Positions 53,525-62,110 of a DNA stretch of 64,000 nucleotides are shown one piece after another; the first letter of the stretch is position 1; each line of letters begins with the position of its first letter. The position numbers and the translations under genes are program-made. The stretch covers positions 135,325 to 199,324 of the forward strand of contig NZ_JAPDOD010000007.1 in NCBI RefSeq assembly GCF_027587205.1, given 5' to 3'. This DNA is from Solirubrobacter ginsenosidimutans. Lineage in GTDB: Bacteria; Actinomycetota; Thermoleophilia; Solirubrobacterales; Solirubrobacteraceae. The notes under the pieces were generated by a model. That model did not search any database. It saw only the letters and a list, made by a program, of their open reading frames with translations, and was not told the DNA's origin.

Positions 53525-54988
53525 ATGACCTCCGACACGTTCCCGCATGCGCAGGCCTTCGCCCTCGGCGTCTCGTTCGACATGCGCTTCGCGCCGGACG
53601 AGTCCGCGCTGTACGTCGTCGCCTCGCGCCTGCAGCGCTGGGACCTGCACACCGGCAAGCGCACCCACGCGGTCGCGTGGTCCAACGGCCACGGGATCGA
53701 CGTCTCCCCCGACGGCACGCGCGTCGTCTCGGCGAACACGAGTGGCGACGTGATCATGCTCGACGCGGCGTCGATGGAGCAGCTCTGGCTCGTCCGCGGG
53801 CGCACCTTCGGCGCCGGCACCGCCGCGGTGTTCGTCGCGGGTGGCGCGGCGTTCGTCACGTGCTCGTCGCGCGGCGACCTCGTCGTGCGCGACACGGAGA
53901 CCGGGAGCATCCTGCTGCACGAGCATGAGGAGGGGCGCCAGATCGTCGAGCTGGCATGTTCTCCGGACCGGGAGCGGTTCGTGTTCATCAACAACCTCGA
54001 CGGTGCGCCGGCGCTCTACGTGCGGCGCTGGCCGTTCTCCGAGCACGCCGCGCGCGTGCTGCCGATCGGCGGGTCGGCCGACAAGGTCGCGCTCGACGAC
54101 TCCGGCCGGCTCGCCGTGCAGCGGTATGCCGGTCTCGCGGTCTATGACGTCGAGACGGGGGCCGAGCTGGCGGCGCGCGAGTCCGAGCAGATCGGCGGCC
54201 GCGGCATCGCGTGGGCGCCCGACGGGGAGCTCGCGGCGGTCGAGAGCTCCTTCACCACCAACGCGATCGTCGGGCTTGCGGGCGATGCGCTCGAGCCGCG
54301 CTGGTCGCTCGAGCTCCCGTTCGCGTGCGCCGTGGCGTATTCGCCCTCCGGCGCGCTGCTCGCCCTCGGGTCGTGGGAGAAAGGGCTCGTCGCACGGCGC
54401 TGGGGAGCAGGCGTGGTGGTGCTCGAGGCCCCACCGGCGGATGACGAGGAGCCGGTCAGCGTCGAGCCGCGCGACGACGAGGAGCGCCAGATCATCGAGT
54501 ACGTCGAGATCGAGGCGTGCGAGGGCGTCGTCAGCCTGGAGAAGGTGGACTCAGCGCGGCTCGGCAGCGTCCGCCACGACATCTGGGACGTGCAGTGCGA
54601 GAGCACCCGCTGGTGGGCGATCACCGACCCGCTCGCGGCGTACGACCAGGAGGACCATCGTCATTCCGACACCGCGTTCTCCTTCCATGTCGGGAGCGCC
54701 GCCCGGCTCGAGGACGAGGACCGGACCGGCAGCGAGGCCTGGAGCGCGTGGCATCGCGCGGCGGACGCGCTCGCCGACGCGACGTCGGCCGCGGACGCGA
54801 GCACGATCGGCGCGGCGCTCGTGACGGCGCTGGCCGCCGCCGAGGTCCCGGACGGCCCGCTCACCCCGCTCGCGAGCGGCCTCGCCGACTACGTGAGCTG
54901 GCTCGCCGCCGCCGACGGCGCAAGCCACGCCGAGTGCGAGCTCGCGGTCCATTCGGTCCGCCAGCTGCTCGAGACGCTCGCCGCCTGA
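53525..54988 (+). CDS. WD40-like beta-propeller protein, intracellular
   Basis: A 487-residue protein from ATG 53525. Blades of the WD40 type repeat every 40 or so residues: GIDVSPDGTRVVSANTSGDV, DLVVRDTETGSILLHEHEEG, GLAVYDVETGAELAARES and GIAWAPDGELAAVESSFT. There is no signal peptide. The last 140 residues (VSLEKVDSARLGSVRHDIWD, then a helical stretch ADALADATSAADASTIG) are a separate domain. A scaffold role is likely; no partner is visible. Confidence 0.72.
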   Translation: MTSDTFPHAQAFALGVSFDMRFAPDESALYVVASRLQRWDLHTGKRTHAVAWSNGHGIDVSPDGTRVVSANTSGDVIMLDAASMEQLWLVRGRTFGAGTAAVFVAGGAAFVTCSSRGDLVVRDTETGSILLHEHEEGRQIVELACSPDRERFVFINNLDGAPALYVRRWPFSEHAARVLPIGGSADKVALDDSGRLAVQRYAGLAVYDVETGAELAARESEQIGGRGIAWAPDGELAAVESSFTTNAIVGLAGDALEPRWSLELPFACAVAYSPSGALLALGSWEKGLVARRWGAGVVVLEAPPADDEEPVSVEPRDDEERQIIEYVEIEACEGVVSLEKVDSARLGSVRHDIWDVQCESTRWWAITDPLAAYDQEDHRHSDTAFSFHVGSAARLEDEDRTGSEAWSAWHRAADALADATSAADASTIGAALVTALAAAEVPDGPLTPLASGLADYVSWLAAADGASHAECELAVHSVRQLLETLAA

Positions 54989-54991
54989 GCG

Positions 54992-56668
54992 TCAGCCGGC
55001 GAGCACGTCGTGGGCGAAGCGCACGACGAGCGCGCCGTCGCCGACCGCTCCCGCGACCCGCTTCGACGCGCCTGAGCGCACGTCCCCGGCCGCGAACACC
55101 CCCGGCCGCACCGTCTCCAGCATGTGCGGCTCGCGGTCCTTGAGCGGCCAGTTGAGGTAGCCGTCGCAGGTTGCCGCGCCTGAGCCGCAGAGCAGGTAGC
55201 CGGCGGGGTCGACGGCGAGCATGCCCGTCGAGGCCTCGGTGCACGGTTCGGCGCCGATCATCACGAAGACCGCGCTGCAGGTCACCCGCTGCTCGGACCC
55301 GTCGCGGTTGCGCAGGGTGACCGACTCGACCGTGGCCGCTCCGTCGACGGACGCGATCTCGGTCTGGGTCATCACCTCGATCTGCGGGTGGCGCTCGATG
55401 CGGTCGACGAGGTAGTGCGACATGGTCGACTTGAGCGCGTTCCCGCGGACCACGATCCGCACGCTGCGCGCCCGCGAGGCGAGGTGGATCGCGGCCTGGC
55501 CGGCGGAGTTCCCGCCACCCACGACGATCACGTCCTCGTCGCGGCTGCGCTCGGCGTCGGTCGGCATCGCCGCGTGGTAGACGCCGGCACCGCGGAAGCG
55601 ATCGACGCCGTCGGCCTTCAGCTCGCGCCACCGAGCGCCGGTCGCCATCACGACGGAGCGGGCGAGGACGTGCTGGCCGTCGTCGAGGTCGACGCGGACG
55701 AGTCCTTCCGGCCCGTCGGCGAGCTCGACGGCGCGGTGGAAGCTCGACAGCACGGCGTCGAAGCGGCGCGCCTGGAGCGTCGCCTTGCGGGTGAGCTCGG
55801 TGCCGGAGATCCCGCTCGGGAAGCCGAGGTAGTTCTCGATCCGCGTGCTCGTCCCCGCCTGCCCGCCGGGCGCCCACGCCTCGGCCACCAGCGTTCGCAG
55901 CCCCTCGGAGCCGCCGTAGACGGCGGCCGCCAGGCCGGCCGGCCCGGCACCGAGGACGACCAGGTCGAAGCGCTCGCCGTCGACCTCCGCACGCAGGCCG
56001 AGCGAGCGCGCGACCTGCGCCGCGGACGGGTTGCGCATGACGTTGGCGGCGTGGACGAGGACCGGGGTCTCCGAGCGCGGGATCTCGAGCCAGTCGAGCA
56101 TCGCCGCGCTCTCCTCGTCGGTGTCGACGTCGTACCAGCGCACGGGGAGGAGGTTGCGCTCGAGCAGGTCGCGGACCTCGAAGGCGCGGCGGGAGCCGCG
56201 GGCGGCGATCAGGCGCATGATCCCGTGGCCCTCGGCCTCGTGCCACGCGCGCCGGGCCAGCAGCGTCCGGAAGATGTGCTCGCCGAACTCGGGCCAGCGG
56301 GCGAGCATGTCGCGCAGCCCGGCGCGGTCGAATGCGATCACGTCGGTCGTCTCGACCGCGACGCAGGCGCTGATCGTCGGCTCGCCCGTGAAGGCGGCGA
56401 TGTCGCCGATGAAGGTCCGGCTGTCGGCCTGCGCGACGTGGACGTCCTTGCCGGGCTTGCGATCGATCAGCTCGACCAGGCCGTGCTCGATGACATAGAA
56501 CGGCGCGTCGCGGACCGCGTGCTCGTACAGCACCTCGCCGGGCTCGAACGTGCGCCGCTTCCCGCGCTTGGCGAACCACTCGAGCTTGGCGTCGGAAAGC
56601 CGGGGGAACATGACCTCGTCGTCGAGGTCGGGGAATCGCTCGCTACGCATCACCCGCGTGGTCGCCAT
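54992..56668 (-). CDS. cNMP-binding domain fused to a thioredoxin-reductase-like flavoprotein
   Basis: A 558-residue protein from ATG 56668 (ATG 56650 is an alternative). Residues about 20-140 are a cyclic-nucleotide-binding fold (FEPGEVLYEHAVRDAPFYVI, then FIGDIAAFTGEPTISACVAV). A thioredoxin-like segment follows (LPVRWYDVDTDEESAAML). From about 235 the FAD domain has LVVLGAGPAGLAAAVYGG, and the NADPH domain has VIVVGGGNSAGQAA. The redox pair CATC of true thioredoxin reductases is missing (GVYHAAMPTDAE at that point), so the enzyme probably passes electrons to another acceptor. It is divergent from the GGDEF/EAL gene, suggesting linked nucleotide signalling. Confidence 0.82.
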   Translation of the reverse strand: MATTRVMRSERFPDLDDEVMFPRLSDAKLEWFAKRGKRRTFEPGEVLYEHAVRDAPFYVIEHGLVELIDRKPGKDVHVAQADSRTFIGDIAAFTGEPTISACVAVETTDVIAFDRAGLRDMLARWPEFGEHIFRTLLARRAWHEAEGHGIMRLIAARGSRRAFEVRDLLERNLLPVRWYDVDTDEESAAMLDWLEIPRSETPVLVHAANVMRNPSAAQVARSLGLRAEVDGERFDLVVLGAGPAGLAAAVYGGSEGLRTLVAEAWAPGGQAGTSTRIENYLGFPSGISGTELTRKATLQARRFDAVLSSFHRAVELADGPEGLVRVDLDDGQHVLARSVVMATGARWRELKADGVDRFRGAGVYHAAMPTDAERSRDEDVIVVGGGNSAGQAAIHLASRARSVRIVVRGNALKSTMSHYLVDRIERHPQIEVMTQTEIASVDGAATVESVTLRNRDGSEQRVTCSAVFVMIGAEPCTEASTGMLAVDPAGYLLCGSGAATCDGYLNWPLKDREPHMLETVRPGVFAAGDVRSGASKRVAGAVGDGALVVRFAHDVLAG

Positions 56669-56753
56669 GCTGACGCAGGCTACCGCCGTCGCCGTCGTCC
56701 GCTCCAGAACATCGCCTGTCAAGGGCGCCCGGCGCGCGCCGAACAACGAGGAC

Positions 56754-59402
56754 ATGGACCGAACCCAGCGAGATGCTGCGCGCCTTGCGACCGTCGCCGC
56801 CGTGGTCAGCGTCGGTGCCGCGGTCGTGTCGGTCGCGCGCCGGGGGAAGCCTGAGCCGGCCGCGCCCGCGAGCGAGCTCGTCGGGCTGATCGAACGCGTC
56901 GCGGAGGCGACCAGCCGCGCCGCGTCGGTCGACGACGCGCTGCGCGCCTGCGTCGAGCAGGTGTGCCGCTGGACGGGCTGGCCGGTCGGGCACGTGTACT
57001 TCGCCGACGCGGAGCGGATGCTGCCCTCGCGCCTGTGGTACCTCAGCGACCCGGCGCGCTTCGCCCGCTTCCGCGAGGAGACCGAGCGCACGGCGATGCA
57101 ACGTGGCGTCGGCCTGCCCGGGCGGGTGCTCGAGAGCGGTCGCGCCGAGTGGATCGTCGACGTGACCGCCGATGCGAACTTCCCGCGCCACGTGTGTGCC
57201 GGCCTGGTCGGTCTGCGCGGCGGGTTCTCGTTCCCGATCCCGATCGCGGGCGAGATGTTCGCGGTCATCGAATGCTTCTCCGTCGACGCCGTCCGGCCGG
57301 ACGACCGGCTGCTCGAGGTCGCGTCGCACATCGGCAGCCAGCTCGGCCGGATGCTCGCGGGCATGCAGACCGAGCAGGCGCTGCGCGAATCCGAGAGCCG
57401 GTTCCGCTCGGTCGCCGAATCCGCCAACGACGCGATCATCGCGGCGGACTCCCAGGGGCGGATCATCTCCTTCAACCCGGCCGCGCAGCGCATGTTCGGC
57501 TTCGACGGGGACACCGTCGCCGGGCAGCCGCTCTCGTTCCTGATGCCGGAGCGCTTCCGGCCGATGCACGACGCCGGGCTCAAGCGCGTTGCCGAGCGCC
57601 CCGATTCCTCGCGCATCATCGGCAAGACCGTCGAGGTCGTCGGGCTGCGCGCCGACGGCGCCGAGTTCCCGATCGAGCTCTCGCTCTCGACCTGGCAGAC
57701 CGGCGGGCGCCGCTTCTTCGGCGGGATCATCCGCGACATCGCGTCCCGCAAGGAGGCCGAGGACCAGGCCCGCGTGCTCGAGACCGCGCCCGATCCGATC
57801 GTCAAGGTCGATGCCGCGCGGCGGATCGTGCTCGCCAACGCGCGCACCGAGGAGCTGTTCGGCTACCTGCGCAGCGAGCTGATCGGGCGGCCGGTGGAGG
57901 ATCTCTTCGCGGCCCATTCGAGCCGGCGCGCGGCGGACCGCTTCCACGCCGTCGGGGTCGACGCCGGCGGCGACGCGCCCGAGCAGGCGGTCGAGCTGAT
58001 CGGTGTCCGCAAGGACGGCAGCGAGTTCCCGGTCGACGTCACGCTCAGCGCGGCTCGCGGGGCCGACGGCATCGTCGTGACCAGCATCCTGCGCGACGTC
58101 ACCGAGCGCCGCCGCTTCGAGTCCCAGCTGCGCCACCTCGCCGACCACGACCACCTCACCGCGCTCTTCAACCGGCGCCGCTTCGAGGAGGAGCTCGCCG
58201 AGTACGCCGCCGTGCGGGGTCGCCGCGGCGCCGTCGTGCTGCTCGATCTCGACCGCTTCAAGTACGTCAACGACTTCCACGGCCACACCGCCGGCGACGA
58301 GGTCGTCCGCATGATCGGCCGCGCGCTGACGGGTGTGCTCGCCGACACCGACGTGGTCGCCCGCCTCGGCGGCGACGAGTTCGCCGTGCTCCTCAAGGGC
58401 GCCGACCGCAACGAGGCCACGCGGGTCGCGGACCTGATCCTCAACACGGTCCGCGCGCAGGAGCTGGCGATCGGCACCTTGGCGGTGACGACCACCGCAA
58501 GCATCGGCGTCGTCCCGTTCAACGACTCGGGGTCAGGCGTCGACGAGTTGCTCGCCGGCGCCGACATGGCCATGTACGCGGCCAAGGAGGCGGGCGGCGA
58601 TCGCTGCCACGTCTTCGACCACGACGACGAGCATGTCGCGGACATGCAGGCCCGCCTGGCCTGGGCCGACCGGATCCGCCGCGCGCTCGACGAGGACCGC
58701 TTCGTCCTGTACTGGCAGCCGATCATCGAGCTGAGCACCGGTGCCGCGACCCACCACGAGCTGCTGCTCCGGATGATCGGCGACGACGGCGAGATCATCC
58801 CGCCCGGCGCGTTCATCGACACCGCAGAGCGCTTCGGTCTGATCGGGGAGATCGACCGCTGGGTCGTGACCCGCGCCATCCACCTGCTCGCCGACGACAA
58901 CGTCGAAGACGGGCACCGGCTCGAAGTGAACCTCTCCGGCAAGTCGGTCGGCGACCGTGAGCTGCCCGAGCTGATCGAGCGCGAGATCGCGCTGACCGGC
59001 ATCGATCCGGGCCGCCTGGTGTTCGAGATCACCGAGACCGCCGCGATCGCCAACATGGACCTGGCGCGCGCCTTCGCGGAGCGCCTCACCCGCCTGGGCT
59101 GCCGCTTCGCGCTGGACGACTTCGGCGCCGGCTTCTCCTCCTTCTACTACCTCAAGCACCTACCGCTCGACTACCTCAAGATCGACGGCGACTTCATCCG
59201 CAACCTCCGGGGCAGCCCGACCGATCAGCTGGTCGTGAAGTCGATGGTCGACATCGCCCGCGGCATGGGCATGAAGACGATCGCCGAGTTCGTCGAGGAC
59301 GGCGAGACGGCGGCGATGCTGCGCGAGATGGGCGTCGACTACTCCCAGGGGTACTTCCACGGCCGCCCGCAGCCGGTGCTCGAGGTCGCCGAGACCTTGT
59401 AA
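56754..59402 (+). CDS. GAF-PAS-PAS-GGDEF-EAL cyclic-di-GMP turnover protein
   Basis: An 882-residue protein. Residues about 45-200 are a GAF domain (ACVEQVCRWTGWPVGHVYFA), about 215-335 and 340-455 are two PAS domains (AESANDAIIAADSQGRIISF and ETAPDPIVKVDAARRIVLAN), then GGDEF (RLGGDEFAVLL, about 537) and EAL (about 640-880). The cyclase motif is intact. The phosphodiesterase motif reads HELLLRM (ELL instead of EAL), with NLSG, DDFGAG and KIDGDF present, so activity is possible. A short hydrophobic segment near the N-terminus (VAAVVSVGAAVVSVA) may anchor it in the membrane. Start ATG 56754 has GAGG close upstream. Confidence 0.9.
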   Translation: MDRTQRDAARLATVAAVVSVGAAVVSVARRGKPEPAAPASELVGLIERVAEATSRAASVDDALRACVEQVCRWTGWPVGHVYFADAERMLPSRLWYLSDPARFARFREETERTAMQRGVGLPGRVLESGRAEWIVDVTADANFPRHVCAGLVGLRGGFSFPIPIAGEMFAVIECFSVDAVRPDDRLLEVASHIGSQLGRMLAGMQTEQALRESESRFRSVAESANDAIIAADSQGRIISFNPAAQRMFGFDGDTVAGQPLSFLMPERFRPMHDAGLKRVAERPDSSRIIGKTVEVVGLRADGAEFPIELSLSTWQTGGRRFFGGIIRDIASRKEAEDQARVLETAPDPIVKVDAARRIVLANARTEELFGYLRSELIGRPVEDLFAAHSSRRAADRFHAVGVDAGGDAPEQAVELIGVRKDGSEFPVDVTLSAARGADGIVVTSILRDVTERRRFESQLRHLADHDHLTALFNRRRFEEELAEYAAVRGRRGAVVLLDLDRFKYVNDFHGHTAGDEVVRMIGRALTGVLADTDVVARLGGDEFAVLLKGADRNEATRVADLILNTVRAQELAIGTLAVTTTASIGVVPFNDSGSGVDELLAGADMAMYAAKEAGGDRCHVFDHDDEHVADMQARLAWADRIRRALDEDRFVLYWQPIIELSTGAATHHELLLRMIGDDGEIIPPGAFIDTAERFGLIGEIDRWVVTRAIHLLADDNVEDGHRLEVNLSGKSVGDRELPELIEREIALTGIDPGRLVFEITETAAIANMDLARAFAERLTRLGCRFALDDFGAGFSSFYYLKHLPLDYLKIDGDFIRNLRGSPTDQLVVKSMVDIARGMGMKTIAEFVEDGETAAMLREMGVDYSQGYFHGRPQPVLEVAETL

Positions 59403-59484
59403 CCGGGCTCTCATCTGAGGGTCGGCACTGACGATCGGGGCACGCCGGTGCCGTGCGCAACTGACGCCGCATGACGCCACGCGG

Positions 59485-59511
59485 GGCACCCCAGGTCCGC
59501 ACAGGGGTGCC
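59485..59511 (+). terminator. 8-bp hairpin after the GGDEF/EAL gene
   Basis: GGCACCCC (59485-59492) pairs with GGGGTGCC (59504-59511) around an 11-nt loop, 83 bp after the stop. There is no T-run. The region 59403-59654 has no credible gene; it also holds GGGGCACCCC twice, at 59483 and 59543. Confidence 0.4.
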
Positions 59512-59654
59512 TCGTCTAACTCTCGCCTGGCGACACTTTCCCGGGGCACCCCTTGGACATCGCCTCGCGCAGCGACTTGGGGGCCGCCCTGAGCGAAAAG
59601 ATCAGGGTTCGACCTCGGTGGTGGCGCGGCGCGGCGCCTGGTTCGCTGGGAGAC

Positions 59655-59759
59655 ATGAGAACCATGCTCCTCGCTGTACTGGTGTTGATCCTGATCCGTG
59701 GTACCCCCGCTCTGGCCGCCGCGACCTACAGCCGCCCGCTCCCGGTGCGACTCGGATGA
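59655..59759 (+). CDS. 34-residue hydrophobic peptide, coupled to the L7/L12-like gene
   Basis: ATG 59655 has GGGAG just upstream. The peptide (MRTMLLAVLVLILIRGTPAL, then AAATYSRPLPVRLG) is one membrane or signal segment with a short polar tail. The stop overlaps the next ATG (ATGA), which supports translation as a leader or small membrane protein. Confidence 0.45.
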   Translation: MRTMLLAVLVLILIRGTPALAAATYSRPLPVRLG

Positions 59760-59962
59760 CCGGCGACGTCGAGCGGCGGCTGACCGAGATCGAGGCGCAG
59801 CTCGCGCGCGTGTCCGAGCGGCTCGCGCTCGGGGGCCCGGTGGTGCCGGACGAGATCGTGGCGCTCGCCCGCTCCGGCCGCCGGCTGGAGGCCATCCAGC
59901 GCTATCGGGCCCTGACGAACGCGACGATCGAGGAGGCGCGGCTCGTCGTCATGGCCCTGTGA
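59756..59962 (+). CDS. Small protein with ribosomal L7/L12 C-terminal-like domain
   Basis: A 68-residue protein. The first 30 residues form a helix (VERRLTEIEAQLARVSERLA). The last 40 (VPDEIVALARSGRRLEAIQR, then YRALTNATIEEARLVVMAL) match the L7/L12 C-terminal fold, where the helix pair contacts translation factors. Stand-alone copies of this domain occur widely in actinobacteria without known function. Its 3' end overlaps the DUF5996 gene by 14 bp. Confidence 0.72.
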   Translation: MTGDVERRLTEIEAQLARVSERLALGGPVVPDEIVALARSGRRLEAIQRYRALTNATIEEARLVVMAL

Positions 59963-60869
59963 TCGGCGTGTAGTCGAGCGCCGCGCGATCCCATCCGGCA
60001 AGGTCGGCCGCGGCCTCGTAGGTGTCCTGCAGGAACGCGAGCAGCGTCGCGTCCGGGTCCGCGGCCGTGCGAACCGCCTCATAGGGGAGCAGGAACTGGC
60101 CGCCGTCGGCGTTGTAGAACGCCTCCGGCGGGCGGATCGTGCGCTCGCGGTAGCCGTCCGGCTCCGGCCAGGCGTAGGCGTAGAAGGCGCCTTCCTCGCC
60201 GCCGCCCGCCCAGAAGCCGCAGCTCGCCAGCTCATGCGAGTAGCCCTCGACCATCACCCAATCGGCGCAGTTGGGCGCGCCGCCCGGGTGCCTGGGCGCC
60301 GAGCGGCCGGAGAAGCGCGTCACCGCGAGGTCGAGAGCACCCCAGAACAGGTGCACCGGGCTGACCTTGCCCGCGAAGCGCCCGCGGAAGATCGCCAGCA
60401 CGCGGCTCGCCTGCACGAGCTGGCCGTGAAAGGCCGCGGCGTGCTCGGGCACGTAGGCGCGCGGCTCGACATCCTCCGCGAACGGCACCACATGCTCGAT
60501 CTCGACCGGCACGGGCCAGATCTCGACCGCGATGCCGAGTGCCTCCAGCGCGGCCATCGTCTGCGCGTAGAAGTCCGCGATCGAGCCGGGGGCGAGCGGG
60601 ACCTCCCGCTCCCGCCCGCCCTGCACTTCGATGCGCAGGACCTGCGACACGAAGTCGAAGGTCATCGAGAAGAAGCGGTTGCCGTCCGGGATCGCGCCGG
60701 TGGTGAAGCCGCGCGGCGTGATGGCGAACGTCACGTGCCACCAGTGGTTGACCATCGGCGCCTTCGCCATGCGCACCTTGCCGGCGATCTGCGTCCACAG
60801 CTGCAGCGCGTCGCGCGTGGCCTGCCAGTCGGCGACGCGCAACGCGGGCCAGGGGGATTCGGGTTCCAC
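59949..60869 (-). CDS. DUF5996 family protein
   Basis: A 306-residue protein with the landmark start SPWPALRVADWQATRDALQL and WTQIAGKVRMAKAPMVNHWW, which is diagnostic for the family. Later segments GKVSPVHLFWGALDLAVTRF and PEAFYNADGGQFLLPYEAV also fit. It is a cytoplasmic protein of unknown function, widespread in actinobacteria and proteobacteria. Confidence 0.88.
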   Translation of the reverse strand: MEPESPWPALRVADWQATRDALQLWTQIAGKVRMAKAPMVNHWWHVTFAITPRGFTTGAIPDGNRFFSMTFDFVSQVLRIEVQGGREREVPLAPGSIADFYAQTMAALEALGIAVEIWPVPVEIEHVVPFAEDVEPRAYVPEHAAAFHGQLVQASRVLAIFRGRFAGKVSPVHLFWGALDLAVTRFSGRSAPRHPGGAPNCADWVMVEGYSHELASCGFWAGGGEEGAFYAYAWPEPDGYRERTIRPPEAFYNADGGQFLLPYEAVRTAADPDATLLAFLQDTYEAAADLAGWDRAALDYTPITGP

Positions 60870-60936
60870 GCGTCACACCTTCGCTCGCGGGTCGCGCTAC
60901 CGCAACCGTCACGTGACGGTACGCGATGATGCGGCG

Positions 60937-61359
60937 ATGACCCGCCTCCCTCTCACGGGCGGTTGCAACTGCGGCGCCGTGCGCTACGAGGTGTCGGCGC
61001 CGCTTGTGGCCGCGAGCTACTGCCACTGCCGGCGCTGCCAGCGGCGAAGCGGGGCGGCGGCCTCGCCGAATGCCCACCCGGCGCCTGGCGCGTTCCGGAT
61101 CGTCGCGGGTGAGGACCGGCTGCGCGCGTGGAAGCCGGAGGTGGGCGGCGAGAAGTGGTTCTGCGGCGATTGCGGCTCGTCGCTGTTCGGGCGCAACCCG
61201 AGCCACGCCGACCCGATCGGGATCCGGATGGGCACGTTCGACGAGGACCCGGGCATCCGGCCCAGCGTGCGGCAGTTCGTGAGCTCGGCGGCGCCGTGGG
61301 AGGCGATCCCGGACGACGGGCTCCCGCGCCACGCCGAGAGCCGCCACGCGGATGGCTGA
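60937..61359 (+). CDS. GFA-family zinc protein (glutathione-dependent formaldehyde-activating-like)
   Basis: A 140-residue protein with GGCNCGAVRYEVSAP, CHCRRCQRRSG and WFCGDCGSSLFGRNP, the cysteine pattern that binds zinc in GFA/CENP-V proteins. ATG 60937 is chosen because the domain starts at once. The next gene overlaps it by 8 bp. The substrate is not known; most family members are uncharacterised. Confidence 0.85.
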   Translation: MTRLPLTGGCNCGAVRYEVSAPLVAASYCHCRRCQRRSGAAASPNAHPAPGAFRIVAGEDRLRAWKPEVGGEKWFCGDCGSSLFGRNPSHADPIGIRMGTFDEDPGIRPSVRQFVSSAAPWEAIPDDGLPRHAESRHADG

Positions 61360-62056
61360 CGTCGCCGCGTACCTCGCCGAGCTGCGCGGTCGACTCGTCG
61401 CGCAGCTGGGCGAGGAGCTGATCGCGGCGTGGCAGGTCGGGTCCGGGGCGCTCGGGGACTTCGATCCGGCGCGCAGCGACATCGACGTCCAGGCGGTCAC
61501 GTCGCACCGTCTCCCGCGGGAGCGGTTGTCGGCGCTGGCGGCCGCGCTGACCGCGGTGCCGTGCCCGGTGCGCGGCGTCGAGTTCGTGCTCTACGCGCGT
61601 GAGGATCTCGCCGGCGCCCGCTTCCAGCTCAACCTCAATACCGGGCCGGGCATGGGCCACCACGAGGGCTACGACCCGGACGCCGAGGAGCGGTTCTGGT
61701 TCGTGCTCGACCTGGCGATCGCCCGTGAGAACGCCGCGTCGTTGTTCGGTCCCGATCCGGGGACGGTCGTGCCGGAGTTGCCGCGCGCCATGCTCGTCGC
61801 CGCGCATCGCCGGTCGCTCGTCTGGTGGGCGGGTTACGACGGCTCGCAGGCGATCATCGCGGCGTGCCGGGCGTGGGCGTGGGCGCTCGAGGGCCGCTGG
61901 CTCTCCAAGGGCGACGCCGCCGCGTGGGCCGTGGCGCGGCTCGAGCATCCGGCGCCGGTGGCGAAGGCGCTCGCCCGGCGGGCGGACCCGGCCGAGCCGG
62001 CGCCGTCGGCGGCCGAGGTCGATGCCGTGGTCGAGTTGGTGCTCGCCCAAATTTAA
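61352..62056 (+). CDS. Nucleotidyltransferase, AadA-like aminoglycoside adenylyltransferase fold
   Basis: A 234-residue protein. The nucleotidyltransferase signature is GSGALGDFDPARSDIDVQAV: GS, then D-x-D 12-14 residues on. The C-terminal half (LVWWAGYDGSQAIIAACRAW, then GRWLSKGDAAAWAV) matches the helical domain of AadA/ANT(3'')-type enzymes, which adenylate streptomycin-like drugs. Many genomic relatives have no resistance role, so I give only the fold. Confidence 0.78.
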   Translation: MADVAAYLAELRGRLVAQLGEELIAAWQVGSGALGDFDPARSDIDVQAVTSHRLPRERLSALAAALTAVPCPVRGVEFVLYAREDLAGARFQLNLNTGPGMGHHEGYDPDAEERFWFVLDLAIARENAASLFGPDPGTVVPELPRAMLVAAHRRSLVWWAGYDGSQAIIAACRAWAWALEGRWLSKGDAAAWAVARLEHPAPVAKALARRADPAEPAPSAAEVDAVVELVLAQI

Positions 62057-62110
62057 GGGTGCGTCACCGATTGCCGGGGGGTGCAGGGTCGTCCTAGGGT
62101 CGCCGGTGCC

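Noticed and set aside
61352..62056. A named streptomycin-resistance gene
   Set aside because: Only the nucleotidyltransferase fold and AadA-like layout are visible; resistance cannot be claimed from this sequence.
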